DNA from: Planctomycetota bacterium
Lineage (GTDB): Bacteria; Planctomycetota; SZUA-567; JAFGNG01
Assembly (NCBI GenBank): GCA_016927125.1
Contig: JAFGNG010000114.1
Location: forward strand, 1-14,238
Direction: 5' to 3'
Length of the DNA: 14,238 bases
The notes beneath the pieces were generated by a model. It saw only the letters and a list, made by a program, of their open reading frames with translations, was not told the origin of the DNA and did no database searches. A program made the translations under genes and the position numbers. Below are positions 8,814-14,238 of the stretch, piece after piece (the stretch's first letter is position 1; the number at the start of each line of letters is the position of its first letter).

Positions 8814-9785
8814 TTAATCGAACCTGTTGACCTTGATATGACAGTAAGGTTCTTTACGGGTCCGGGCATAGTAATCCTGGTGATACTGCTCGGCAGGGTA
8901 AAATTCCGAAGCCTTAGTCACCTTGGTTGCAACCGCGTACCCTTTCTCCTTTAGTTCGGCGATCAAGGACAAGGCTATTTGCTTCTGCTCTTCATCCAGG
9001 TAAAAGAGCTCGGAGCGGTACTGGCTGCCGATATCAGGCCCCTGCCTGTCAACCTGGACAGGGTCGTGGATCTCGAAAAACAGCTTCGCCAATTCACGAT
9101 AACTTACGATCTTCGGATCAAAGACAATCTCAACCGCTTCTGCGTGCCCGGTCTTTCCTGAACATACCTGTTCGTAGGACGGGTCTTCAACAGTACCCCC
9201 GGTATAACCGGAGGTTACAGACTTAACTCCGGGCAGGTTTTCAAAATGGTATTCAACCCCCCAGAAGCATCCACCCGCAAAGATTGCCCGAGTTGCTGGT
9301 TTTTTTGTAAGATCTGCCGCCGGTGTAAAATTGAGAGAGATAGAGTTTACGCAATGCCTGGTATTGAGAGGGGTAAACTGCTCCCCTTCAAAGACATGCC
9401 CCAAGTGACCCCCGCACTTACTACATAGGATTTCAGTCCTGCGGCCGTCCGCATCCGGCACCCGCTTGACCGCGCCGGACAACGCCTTATCAAAACTCGG
9501 CCAACCGCAGTCTGATTCAAACTTATTTTCCGAGGAGAAGAGCTCGGCGCCGCATTGACGGCAGGTATATAGCCCGGGTTTAAAATAATCCCAATATTTC
9601 CCTGAAAATGGCCTTTCCGTGCCTTTATCGATGATAACCGCCTTTTCTTCAGCAGTTAATTCTCTTATTTCGCCTTTATCCATTGCATTCTCCTTATCCG
9701 CGTGAACCGACGGTTTTTGAGACATATATAGCAAGGCAAATACTGCCGCGAGGATAATTATTAGGTAACGCTTTTTTTTAAACAT
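8814..9785 (-). CDS. Membrane-anchored bifunctional methionine sulfoxide reductase, MsrB-MsrA order
   Basis: The enzyme reduces both stereoisomers of oxidised methionine in proteins. The product is 323 residues. Residues 7-21 form a single hydrophobic segment (YLIIILAAVFALLY) that would anchor or export it, so it should act in the periplasm. The MsrB domain covers about 42-155. It has zinc-binding cysteines 75, 78, 121 and 124 (CRQC, CSKC), the recycling Cys93 (SDCGWPSF) and the catalytic Cys145 (RHCVNSISL). The MsrA domain covers about 165-320. It has catalytic Cys173 in GGCFWG, the GYTGGTVEDPSYEQVCSGKTGHAE block, and Cys315 near the C-terminus as a possible resolving residue. The ATG at 9785 gives the expected basic MFKKKRY start. 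Its ribosome site (AAGGA) is rather far upstream, and another ATG lies between. It is divergent from the fluoride genes and upstream of the protease, from which it is separated by a hairpin and a promoter. Confidence 0.95.
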   Translation of the reverse strand: MFKKKRYLIIILAAVFALLYMSQKPSVHADKENAMDKGEIRELTAEEKAVIIDKGTERPFSGKYWDYFKPGLYTCRQCGAELFSSENKFESDCGWPSFDKALSGAVKRVPDADGRRTEILCSKCGGHLGHVFEGEQFTPLNTRHCVNSISLNFTPAADLTKKPATRAIFAGGCFWGVEYHFENLPGVKSVTSGYTGGTVEDPSYEQVCSGKTGHAEAVEIVFDPKIVSYRELAKLFFEIHDPVQVDRQGPDIGSQYRSELFYLDEEQKQIALSLIAELKEKGYAVATKVTKASEFYPAEQYHQDYYARTRKEPYCHIKVNRFD

Positions 9786-9796
9786 ATCAGACTCAT
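9761..9796 (-). other. Short overlapping reading frame with the better ribosome site, at the msr start
   Basis: An 11-codon frame (MSLICLKKSVT) starts at an ATG ending at 9796. It sits closely behind AAGGAAG, the best Shine-Dalgarno match here, and overlaps the msr start out of frame. An A8 run on the minus strand (bases 9772-9779) lies inside both frames. One extra A would put this start in frame with the msr protein (MSLICLKKKRYLII). It could be a coupling leader, a slippage-controlled start, or a homopolymer miscall. Translation is not shown. Confidence 0.25.
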
Positions 9797-9889
9797 TTCT
9801 TCCTTAATATTGAATGTCTTATTTTGTCCTTAAACACCTTGTAAATCCAATGAAAATCGTAACTTTCGAAAAATGTCAGGATTTTAGAA

Positions 9890-9916
9890 TTGGTTAACCC
9901 ATTCTAAAGCTATAAA
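9890..9916 (+). promoter_or_regulatory. Weak promoter candidate for crcB
   Basis: TTGGTT (9890-9895) and TATAAA (9911-9916) are 15 bases apart, about 90 bases before the crcB start. The spacing is short and the match modest. The leader between them and the gene is AT-rich. I could not recognise the conserved elements of the fluoride (crcB-motif) riboswitch in it. Confidence 0.25.
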
Positions 9917-10005
9917 AATTATTTTTTCACTGAAAAGCATTGATTTATGAACGCAATAACATAGAAATTAGTAAGGTCAATTCTTCTTTTTTTTTCAGAG
10001 ATACT

Positions 10006-10386
10006 ATGTTTAAATTATTAATTATAGGTTTTGGGGGTTTTATCGGCGCGATCAGCCGGTATTCTCTCTCCGGCGCGGTTCAACGGCTCTACGGTGGCAT
10101 CTTCCCTCTCGGTACCATGGCAGTGAATGTCCTCGGCTGTCTATTTATAGGCATCGCGATGACGCTGGTAGAAGAGAAATCCCTGCTCTCCCCAAACTTA
10201 CGCCTGTTTTTCATTGTCGGATTATTGGGATCATTAACCACTTTCTCCACCTTCGGCTACGAAACCTTGGAGCTGCTGCGGGATGGTGAGTTCTGGTGGG
10301 CGATGTTGAGTATTCTTGGGAATCTGGTAGTCGGGATTGGGGCGGTAATTATCGGCCGTTTTGCAATCAAGGCAATCTGCCTGTAA
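10006..10386 (+). CDS. crcB: Fluc/CrcB fluoride ion channel
   Basis: A small inner-membrane protein that forms a dual-topology dimer and lets fluoride leave the cell. With the ATG at 10006 the product is 126 residues, the normal family size, and the first residues (MFKLLIIGFGGFIGAISRY) match the family start. An in-frame ATG at 9940 would add 22 polar residues ahead of the first helix and was rejected. Four hydrophobic helices are visible. The hallmark motifs are GGFIGAISRY, GTMAVNVLG with Asn41, and GLLGSLTTFSTF at 72-83. The ribosome site is weak (CAGAGA). The stop is nine bases before the DUF190 gene, so the two are one transcript. It is divergent from msr. Confidence 0.93.
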   Translation: MFKLLIIGFGGFIGAISRYSLSGAVQRLYGGIFPLGTMAVNVLGCLFIGIAMTLVEEKSLLSPNLRLFFIVGLLGSLTTFSTFGYETLELLRDGEFWWAMLSILGNLVVGIGAVIIGRFAIKAICL

Positions 10387-10395
10387 GGAGCAATC

Positions 10396-10737
10396 ATGAA
10401 AATTGAAGGCGAAGGCAAGCTTCTGCGGATCTTCATTGGAGAGAATGATCGCTGGAAAGGCAAGCCTCTTTATGACGCGATTGTCCTGAAAGCGCGCGAA
10501 GAAGGCCTTGCCGGGGCTACCGTCCTGCGTGGCGCCATGGGATTTGGCGCTGACAGCCGGATGCATACGACCAAGGTATTGCGTTTGTCTGAGGACCTGC
10601 CGATTATTATTGAGATTGTAGACAAAGCTGAAAAGATCGAGAAGATCCTGCCGGAATTGGACAAGATGGTTGGCGAAGGCATGATCACTATTGAGGATGT
10701 TCATGTCGTGGCATATCGAAATAGTAAGACAACCTGA
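10396..10737 (+). CDS. DUF190 family protein, partner of CrcB
   Basis: A 113-residue cytoplasmic protein of the DUF190 family, which has a PII-like fold and often sits next to crcB. Recognisable features are the opening KIEGEGKLLRIFIGE, GKPLYDAIVLKAREEGLAGATVLRG, GAMGFG, and the closing strand ITIEDVHVVAY. A good ribosome site (AAGGAG, overlapping the end of crcB) lies directly before the ATG at 10396. The biochemical role is not settled. Regulation of, or sensing for, the fluoride channel is an inference from repeated gene pairing. Length and motifs are normal, with no sign of damage. Confidence 0.88.
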   Translation: MKIEGEGKLLRIFIGENDRWKGKPLYDAIVLKAREEGLAGATVLRGAMGFGADSRMHTTKVLRLSEDLPIIIEIVDKAEKIEKILPELDKMVGEGMITIEDVHVVAYRNSKTT

Positions 10738-10774
10738 TTTTTCATGAATTTAAACAAGTGGCTATCTAACTTAA

Positions 10775-10780
10775 TATAAT
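10775..10780 (+). promoter_or_regulatory. Consensus -10 element before the symporter remnant
   Basis: TATAAT matches the -10 consensus exactly and lies 37 bases before the remnant's first codon. The -35 position (about 10752-10757) is poor. It may be the surviving promoter of the former symporter gene. Confidence 0.35.
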
Positions 10781-10816
10781 ACATATTTTGGTAACTTGCA
10801 ACTTTGAGAAAGAGAT

Positions 10817-11124
10817 TTGCAGATAGTCCTGATGGCCCTGTTTATTGCCATCATGATCGGCATCGGTATCTGGGGGATCTTTCGGACTAAAACCCCGGCT
10901 GATGTTTTTCTTGGGGGACGTAAGGTTGGCCCCTGGATTTTAGCTTTCGCATCTGGCACCAGTGATTTTTCCGCTGTCCTGTTTATCGATTTTGCTGGAA
11001 CCCTATGACCCCGGTTACTGCCAGCATCGCTATGCTGGTCCCGTTCGCCATGGTCCCAGCACTCAGCCTGTTTACAAAGCCACCCTCTGAGAATATTCTC
11101 AAGACTGTGTTCCCGCCTGGTTAA
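10817..11124 (+). pseudogene. Remnant of a sodium:solute symporter with its middle deleted
   Basis: The first frame (TTG at 10817, or the in-frame ATG at 10832, to TGA at 11008) encodes the N-terminus of an SSS-family transporter: a hydrophobic helix, then GIWGIFRTKTPADVFLGGRKVGPW and an SDFSAVLFIDFAG segment. A second frame begins at the overlapping ATGA (11005) and ends at 11124. It encodes 39 residues that look like the other end of such a protein: PVTASIAMLVPFAMVPALSLFTKPP and a short charged tail. A normal member has around 480-500 residues, so about 400 codons are missing. The best reading is a large internal deletion with loss of frame. The sharp sequence quality of both ends suggests the loss is recent. 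An assembly collapse is also possible. A pair of genuine small membrane peptides is less likely. Confidence 0.75.
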
Positions 11125-11137
11125 ATTTAAACGATGC

Positions 11138-11165
11138 AGTTCGAGTGGAACTATGGCTTTTTTTT
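11138..11165 (+). terminator. Possible terminator of the symporter remnant
   Basis: A short 5-bp stem (AGTTC 11138-11142, GAACT 11148-11152) with a 5-base loop is followed five bases later by eight Ts (11158-11165), 13 bases after the second-frame stop of the remnant. The stem is weak. The T run overlaps the hcp stop codon on the opposite strand. Confidence 0.35.
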
Positions 11166-12777
11166 ATCCTATCAATTTCTTGAGATCATCAGCCACATTG
11201 GTTATGGGCGCAATCCCGAAATTTTCCACCAATACCTTGGCGACGGTCGGTGACAAAAAGGCGGGAAGCGTGGGACCAAGGTGGATATTCTTTACACCCA
11301 GGAATAAGAGGGCCAGCAATACTGCAACCGCTTTCTGTTCATACCAGGCAATATTATATACTATCGGGAGATCATTGATATCATCTAACCCGAAGACTTC
11401 CTTCAGCTTTAAGGCAACCAACGCCAGTGAATAGCTATCGTTGCACTGGCCGGCATCCAAGACTCTTGGGATCCCGCCGATATCCCCAAGAGCCAGCTTA
11501 TTGTAGCGGTACTTTGCACAACCGGCCGTCAAGATCACGGTATCATGCGGCAGTTTTTCCGCAAATTCGGTGTAATAGCTCCTGCCCTTTTGACGGCCGT
11601 CGCAACCCGCCATGACCACGAATTTCTTAATCGCGCCGGCTTTAACCGCCGCGACCACTTTGTCCGCGAGTTCGAGCACCTGGTTATGGGCGAAGCCACC
11701 AACTAACTTGCCCTTCTCAAGCTCTGTGGGGGGAGGACATTTCTTCGCCATAGCAATAATCTCGCTGAAGTCCTTTTCCTTGCCAGCTTCCCTTTCCACG
11801 ATATTTTTTACTCCTGGGAAAGTTACTACGCCGGTATTAAAAACTCTGCCCTTGTAGGAATCCTTCGGTGGGATCAGGCAATTAGTCGTCATCAGGATCG
11901 GGCCGTTGAAGGCTGCGAATTCCTTATCCTGCAACCACCAGGAATTGCCGTAATTGCCGATAAAATGATTATACTTTTTGAACGCTGGATAGTAGTTGGC
12001 GGGGAGCATCTCACCATGGGTGTAGACATCCACTCCGGTCCCCTCGGTCTGCCGGAGCAGTTCCTCCATATCCTTGAGGTCATGGCCGGAGATTAAGATA
12101 CCAGGATTTTTTCCCACACCCAGATTAACTTCAGTGATCTCTGGATTGCCATAGGCTTCGGTGTTTGCGGTATCGAGAGTAGCCATGGCCCGGACCGCCA
12201 TCTCGCCGGCCTGGAGCACCTTTGCCACCATTTCATCAACTGTAAGATCTCTTGTGGTTGAGGCCAGGGCTTCGACCATGAATTTGTAGATTGATTGATC
12301 CTCATGTCCCAGGATGGCAGCGTGGTCCGTGTAAGCGGCAATCCCCTTCAGGCCATAAATCAATAATTCCCGCAAAGACCTGACGTCCTCGTTTTCCGTT
12401 GCTAGTACACCAACAGACTCTGCCTTGGCCTGAAATTCCTCATCATTTGCCGCGTTCCAGGTGACAGAATCATGGAAGTTGCCGGAAACCTTGAATTTCT
12501 TCTTCAACTCCTCACGCACTTGCAATCCTTCCTTGATAAGTTCAATGAACCTCTGGTTGTCAAAACTCGCATTGGTGATGGTTGCAAAGAGCGCCTTAGT
12601 GATATAATGCGCGACTGCCGGCTCAATCTTTCCTGCTTTTTCAGCTACCAGTGATATTCCTTTAAGTGTATAAATCAAAAGATCCTGTAAATTTGCAGTA
12701 CTACCCTGCTTCCCGCAGATCCCATTTATCTTGCAGCCTTCGTTTTTCATAGTTTCCTGGCATTGAAAACAAAACAT
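11164..12777 (-). CDS. hcp: Hybrid cluster protein (hydroxylamine / nitric oxide reductase)
   Basis: Hcp carries an ordinary Fe-S cluster and the unusual Fe-S-O hybrid cluster. It is linked to reduction of hydroxylamine and nitric oxide and to nitrosative-stress defence. The product is 537 residues, normal for the family. The N-terminal cubane ligands are Cys3, 6, 15 and 21 (C-X2-C-X8-C-X5-C, MFCFQCQETM), the type found in strict anaerobes such as Desulfovibrio. The full set of hybrid-cluster ligands can be assigned: His232, Glu256 (THGEMLPA), Cys300, Cys392 (GCDGRQKGR), Cys420 (GCAKYRYN), Cys445 (DAGQCNDSY) and Glu480 (WYEQKA). A strong ribosome site (GGAGAGGAG) precedes the ATG at 12777. 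The gene lies 39 bases behind an Rrf2 regulator on the same strand, so it is probably co-transcribed and controlled by it. No hcr reductase gene is seen in the window. Confidence 0.97.
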   Translation of the reverse strand: MFCFQCQETMKNEGCKINGICGKQGSTANLQDLLIYTLKGISLVAEKAGKIEPAVAHYITKALFATITNASFDNQRFIELIKEGLQVREELKKKFKVSGNFHDSVTWNAANDEEFQAKAESVGVLATENEDVRSLRELLIYGLKGIAAYTDHAAILGHEDQSIYKFMVEALASTTRDLTVDEMVAKVLQAGEMAVRAMATLDTANTEAYGNPEITEVNLGVGKNPGILISGHDLKDMEELLRQTEGTGVDVYTHGEMLPANYYPAFKKYNHFIGNYGNSWWLQDKEFAAFNGPILMTTNCLIPPKDSYKGRVFNTGVVTFPGVKNIVEREAGKEKDFSEIIAMAKKCPPPTELEKGKLVGGFAHNQVLELADKVVAAVKAGAIKKFVVMAGCDGRQKGRSYYTEFAEKLPHDTVILTAGCAKYRYNKLALGDIGGIPRVLDAGQCNDSYSLALVALKLKEVFGLDDINDLPIVYNIAWYEQKAVAVLLALLFLGVKNIHLGPTLPAFLSPTVAKVLVENFGIAPITNVADDLKKLIG

Positions 12778-12816
12778 CGCTTTCTCCTCTCCAAATAGTA
12801 AAAGTTCTTGATAACG

Positions 12817-13224
12817 TCATTCCTGTATTAGTAAGTCCCCTAGGGTAATGCTGTCCAGTGATTGAGTTACGGTTTTCTGGATTCTGCCTAATTTAGTTGT
12901 GATTGGGCAATGTTTTTGCCTTGGGCAGGCGTCATTTCTCAGCAGGCAGCGATTAATTAAGATCGGCCCTTGGATACTGTCAATAACATCAGTTAGTTTG
13001 ATTTTGGCAGGGCTTTTTTTCAACTTGAAGCCGCCCTTCGATCCCATGCTGCTTAATACCAGGCCGGCGTCATGTAATTTCTGCAAGAGCTTGCAGGTAA
13101 GCTGGTGGGAGACATCTTCTTCCTCTGCCAGGATACGTGACGAGATATATCCTTCATCTCGGGCCACCGCCAAATGCACCATTAGCCTCAAAGCATAATC
13201 AGTATTTCTTCGGATTATTTCCAT
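12817..13224 (-). CDS. Rrf2-family transcription regulator, probably Fe-S sensing (NsrR/IscR-like)
   Basis: A 135-residue DNA-binding regulator. The N-terminal winged helix (MEIIRRNTDYALRLMVHLA, then ISSRILAEEEDVSHQLTCKLLQKL and the wing SKGGFKLKK) is typical of Rrf2. Three cysteines at 93, 100 and 106 (C-X6-C-X5-C) lie where NsrR and IscR bind an Fe-S cluster, so nitric oxide or redox sensing is likely. The position directly before hcp favours an NsrR-like role over general Fe-S assembly control. I chose the ATG at 13224. The adjacent in-frame GTG at 13227 is equally possible, and AGGA upstream is slightly better spaced for it. A palindrome overlapping the upstream promoter suggests autoregulation together with hcp. 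The exact subfamily (NsrR, IscR or other) cannot be settled by eye. Confidence 0.9.
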   Translation of the reverse strand: MEIIRRNTDYALRLMVHLAVARDEGYISSRILAEEEDVSHQLTCKLLQKLHDAGLVLSSMGSKGGFKLKKSPAKIKLTDVIDSIQGPILINRCLLRNDACPRQKHCPITTKLGRIQKTVTQSLDSITLGDLLIQE

Positions 13225-13261
13225 CACTTTCTAATCCTCATTAATCTTCAACTTTTATAAT

Positions 13262-13276
13262 GGACTATATTAGTCC
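13262..13276. promoter_or_regulatory. Perfect palindrome, probable Rrf2 operator
   Basis: GGACTA-TAT-TAGTCC is a perfect 6-bp inverted repeat with a 3-base centre (on the minus strand GGACTAATATAGTCC). The GACT-N5-AGTC core resembles known IscR/Rrf2 operator cores. It lies about 38 bases upstream of the regulator's ATG and overlaps the predicted -10 element, a position suited to repression. Confidence 0.65.
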
Positions 13277-13295
13277 TATATGGATTTAAAAACAA
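13267..13295 (-). promoter_or_regulatory. Candidate promoter of the rrf2-hcp operon
   Basis: On the minus strand TTGTTT (13295-13290) and TAATAT (13272-13267) are separated by exactly 17 bases. The -10 lies inside the palindrome. An alternative -10 is TATAAA just downstream of it. Confidence 0.45.
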
Positions 13296-13403
13296 GTAAA
13301 TTATTATCAATAAAAATTAGTTTTTTGCGAAAAGTCCCGATAAGTGTCTTTAACTAATTTAACTATAGGATGTTAAGGCCACCCAAAGAGACAACACTTT
13401 TTC

Positions 13404-13745
13404 TTACTTATCTTCCGCAATAGCTTTTTCTACCTTGTCTATTTCTTCTGAGATGTTTTCCTTGGTGATTTCTGCTTGCTCAGCTAAATTTTCTTCTGCC
13501 AGGACCTCTTTTGTTTTCTCAATTTTCTCGGCAATCATTTCCTCAGCAACCACCTCTTCTGCCTTTTCAACTTCCTCGACTACTATTTCTTTTGCCATGG
13601 TCTCTTCCGCTTTATCCTGCGCCTCTTCAGCAAATTCTTCGACAGCCGTATTTTCAAACAGGCCTTGGCTTTTCTGTGAGTCCGTGTAGTACATATAACC
13701 GACTACAGCCAGGATAATGATGATTATGATTATCACAACCTTCAT
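13404..13745 (-). CDS. Small membrane-anchored acidic coiled-coil protein, unknown function
   Basis: A 113-residue protein that I do not recognise. It starts with one very hydrophobic helix containing seven consecutive isoleucines (about residues 3-17, ending VVGYMYY). The rest is dominated by Glu, Lys and Ala, with imperfect repeats of about 16-18 residues (EEVEKAEEVVAEEM, AEKIEKTKEVLAEEN, then SEEIDKVEKAIAEDK) that should form a long helix or coiled coil. The likely topology is a single membrane anchor with the acidic helix outside the cytoplasm. A strong ribosome site (GGAGGAG) six bases before the ATG supports real translation. It lies 110 bases downstream of another charged helical protein on the same strand. 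A role as an envelope spacer or stress protein is speculation. Confidence 0.75.
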   Translation of the reverse strand: MKVVIIIIIIILAVVGYMYYTDSQKSQGLFENTAVEEFAEEAQDKAEETMAKEIVVEEVEKAEEVVAEEMIAEKIEKTKEVLAEENLAEQAEITKENISEEIDKVEKAIAEDK

Positions 13746-13855
13746 CTTATTCTCCTCCTTGATAAAATTGTATAAAACACTAAAAATAATTCTTTTGTAA
13801 TCTACCCCGGCTATTCGCAGGAGTACTTTTTACAGTTTTCCTTCTCAACCCTTCC

Positions 13856-14238
13856 TTACTCACCAAGATTCAGAGTCTTTTCCTCTCTCTTTTGGATGCG
13901 CTCGCGTTTGCGCTCATAGCGAGTGTTCTCTTTCTCAATAAGCTTGTTGACACGTTCTGCTGACTTGGTATCACCTTCAGAGTTTGCGAATTGCTGGAGT
14001 TTTTCTAATCTTTCCATTCTGGTAAGATGTTTCTCATTTTCTTTCTCGAGTTGCATAGTGATTGCCTCGAGTTGTTGCTGGTGATCCTTGCCTTTACCCT
14101 TTATTTCCTCCGCAGCGGATTCAGCCTCACCTTGGGCTTTCTCTTTACCCTTCATTTTACCTTTGCCTGCATCTTTGAGGGTTTCTTCGGCTTCGTCAGC
14201 AGTGGTTTCCAGTTCTTCTTCTGCCTCTTCGACAGCAC
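13856..14238 (-). CDS. Charged helical protein of unknown function (5' end outside window)
   Basis: The open frame continues without a stop to the right edge, so the 5' end is missing and 127 residues are visible. The ATG at 14155 has no good ribosome site and is probably internal. The visible N-terminal part is acidic (VEEAEEELETTADEAEETL), followed by a Gly/Lys stretch (KDAGKGKMKGKEK). A long Glu/Lys/Arg-rich helix then ends with RYERKRERIQKREEK. There is no recognisable domain and no catalytic motif. The charge pattern points to a coiled coil. Together with the next gene downstream it may form a small group of helical proteins. The part outside the window could hold a signal peptide or an anchor. 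Confidence 0.65.
   Translation of the reverse strand, partial: AVEEAEEELETTADEAEETLKDAGKGKMKGKEKAQGEAESAAEEIKGKGKDHQQQLEAITMQLEKENEKHLTRMERLEKLQQFANSEGDTKSAERVNKLIEKENTRYERKRERIQKREEKTLNLGE

Noticed and set aside
9940..10005. 22-residue extension of CrcB
   Set aside because: It is polar and unlike the family start. The ATG at 10006 gives the normal CrcB length.
13435..13689. Plus-strand serine-rich frame opposite the coiled-coil gene
   Set aside because: Serine and threonine runs are the expected mirror of Glu-rich codons, and the minus-strand frame has the strong ribosome site.
13404..13745. DNA-level tandem repeat or CRISPR-like array
   Set aside because: The periodicity is from Glu/Lys-rich codons. 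The units differ in sequence and length and have no spacers.

Overview
The window looks like ordinary chromosome from a Gram-negative bacterium that is probably anaerobic or microaerophilic. The signs are an anaerobe-type hybrid cluster protein with its Rrf2 regulator, a bacterial two-subunit glutamate synthase, several exported or membrane-anchored proteins, and secreted beta-propeller (FG-GAP type) repeats. The protease combining a small N-terminal beta-barrel-like segment, a trypsin fold and FG-GAP repeats recalls PVC-type lineages (Lentisphaerota, Kiritimatiellota and relatives). That placement is a guess from protein style, not a measurement. No rRNA, tRNA, CRISPR array, transposase, integrase or phage gene was seen.

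Layout from left to right. (1) 1-3123, plus strand: the 3' third of gltB, overlapped by gltD, which together make the NADPH-type glutamate synthase for ammonium assimilation. (2) 3159-3188: a strong hairpin between convergent genes, able to terminate both gltD and the minus-strand operon. (3) 8593-3220, minus strand: a probable two-gene operon of a secreted HtrA-like serine protease fused to about nine FG-GAP motifs, followed by a secreted acidic protein of unknown function. (4) 9785-8814, minus: a membrane-anchored MsrB-MsrA methionine sulfoxide reductase fusion. (5) 10006-10737, plus and divergent from msr: a Fluc/CrcB fluoride channel and a DUF190 partner, nine bases apart. (6) 10817-11124, plus: the two ends of a sodium:solute symporter gene whose middle is missing. 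(7) 13224-11164, minus: an Rrf2 regulator with three cysteines followed by hcp, with a perfect palindrome overlapping the likely promoter. (8) 14238-13404, minus: two small charged coiled-coil proteins, one membrane-anchored and one running off the right edge.

The genes fall into a nitrogen-assimilation block, an envelope protein-quality block (protease, unknown exported protein, Msr), a fluoride-export pair and a nitrosative-stress pair. The least ordinary items are the protease/propeller fusion with its unknown partner, the collapsed symporter gene, the Rrf2 operator, and the A8 tract at the start of the msr gene.
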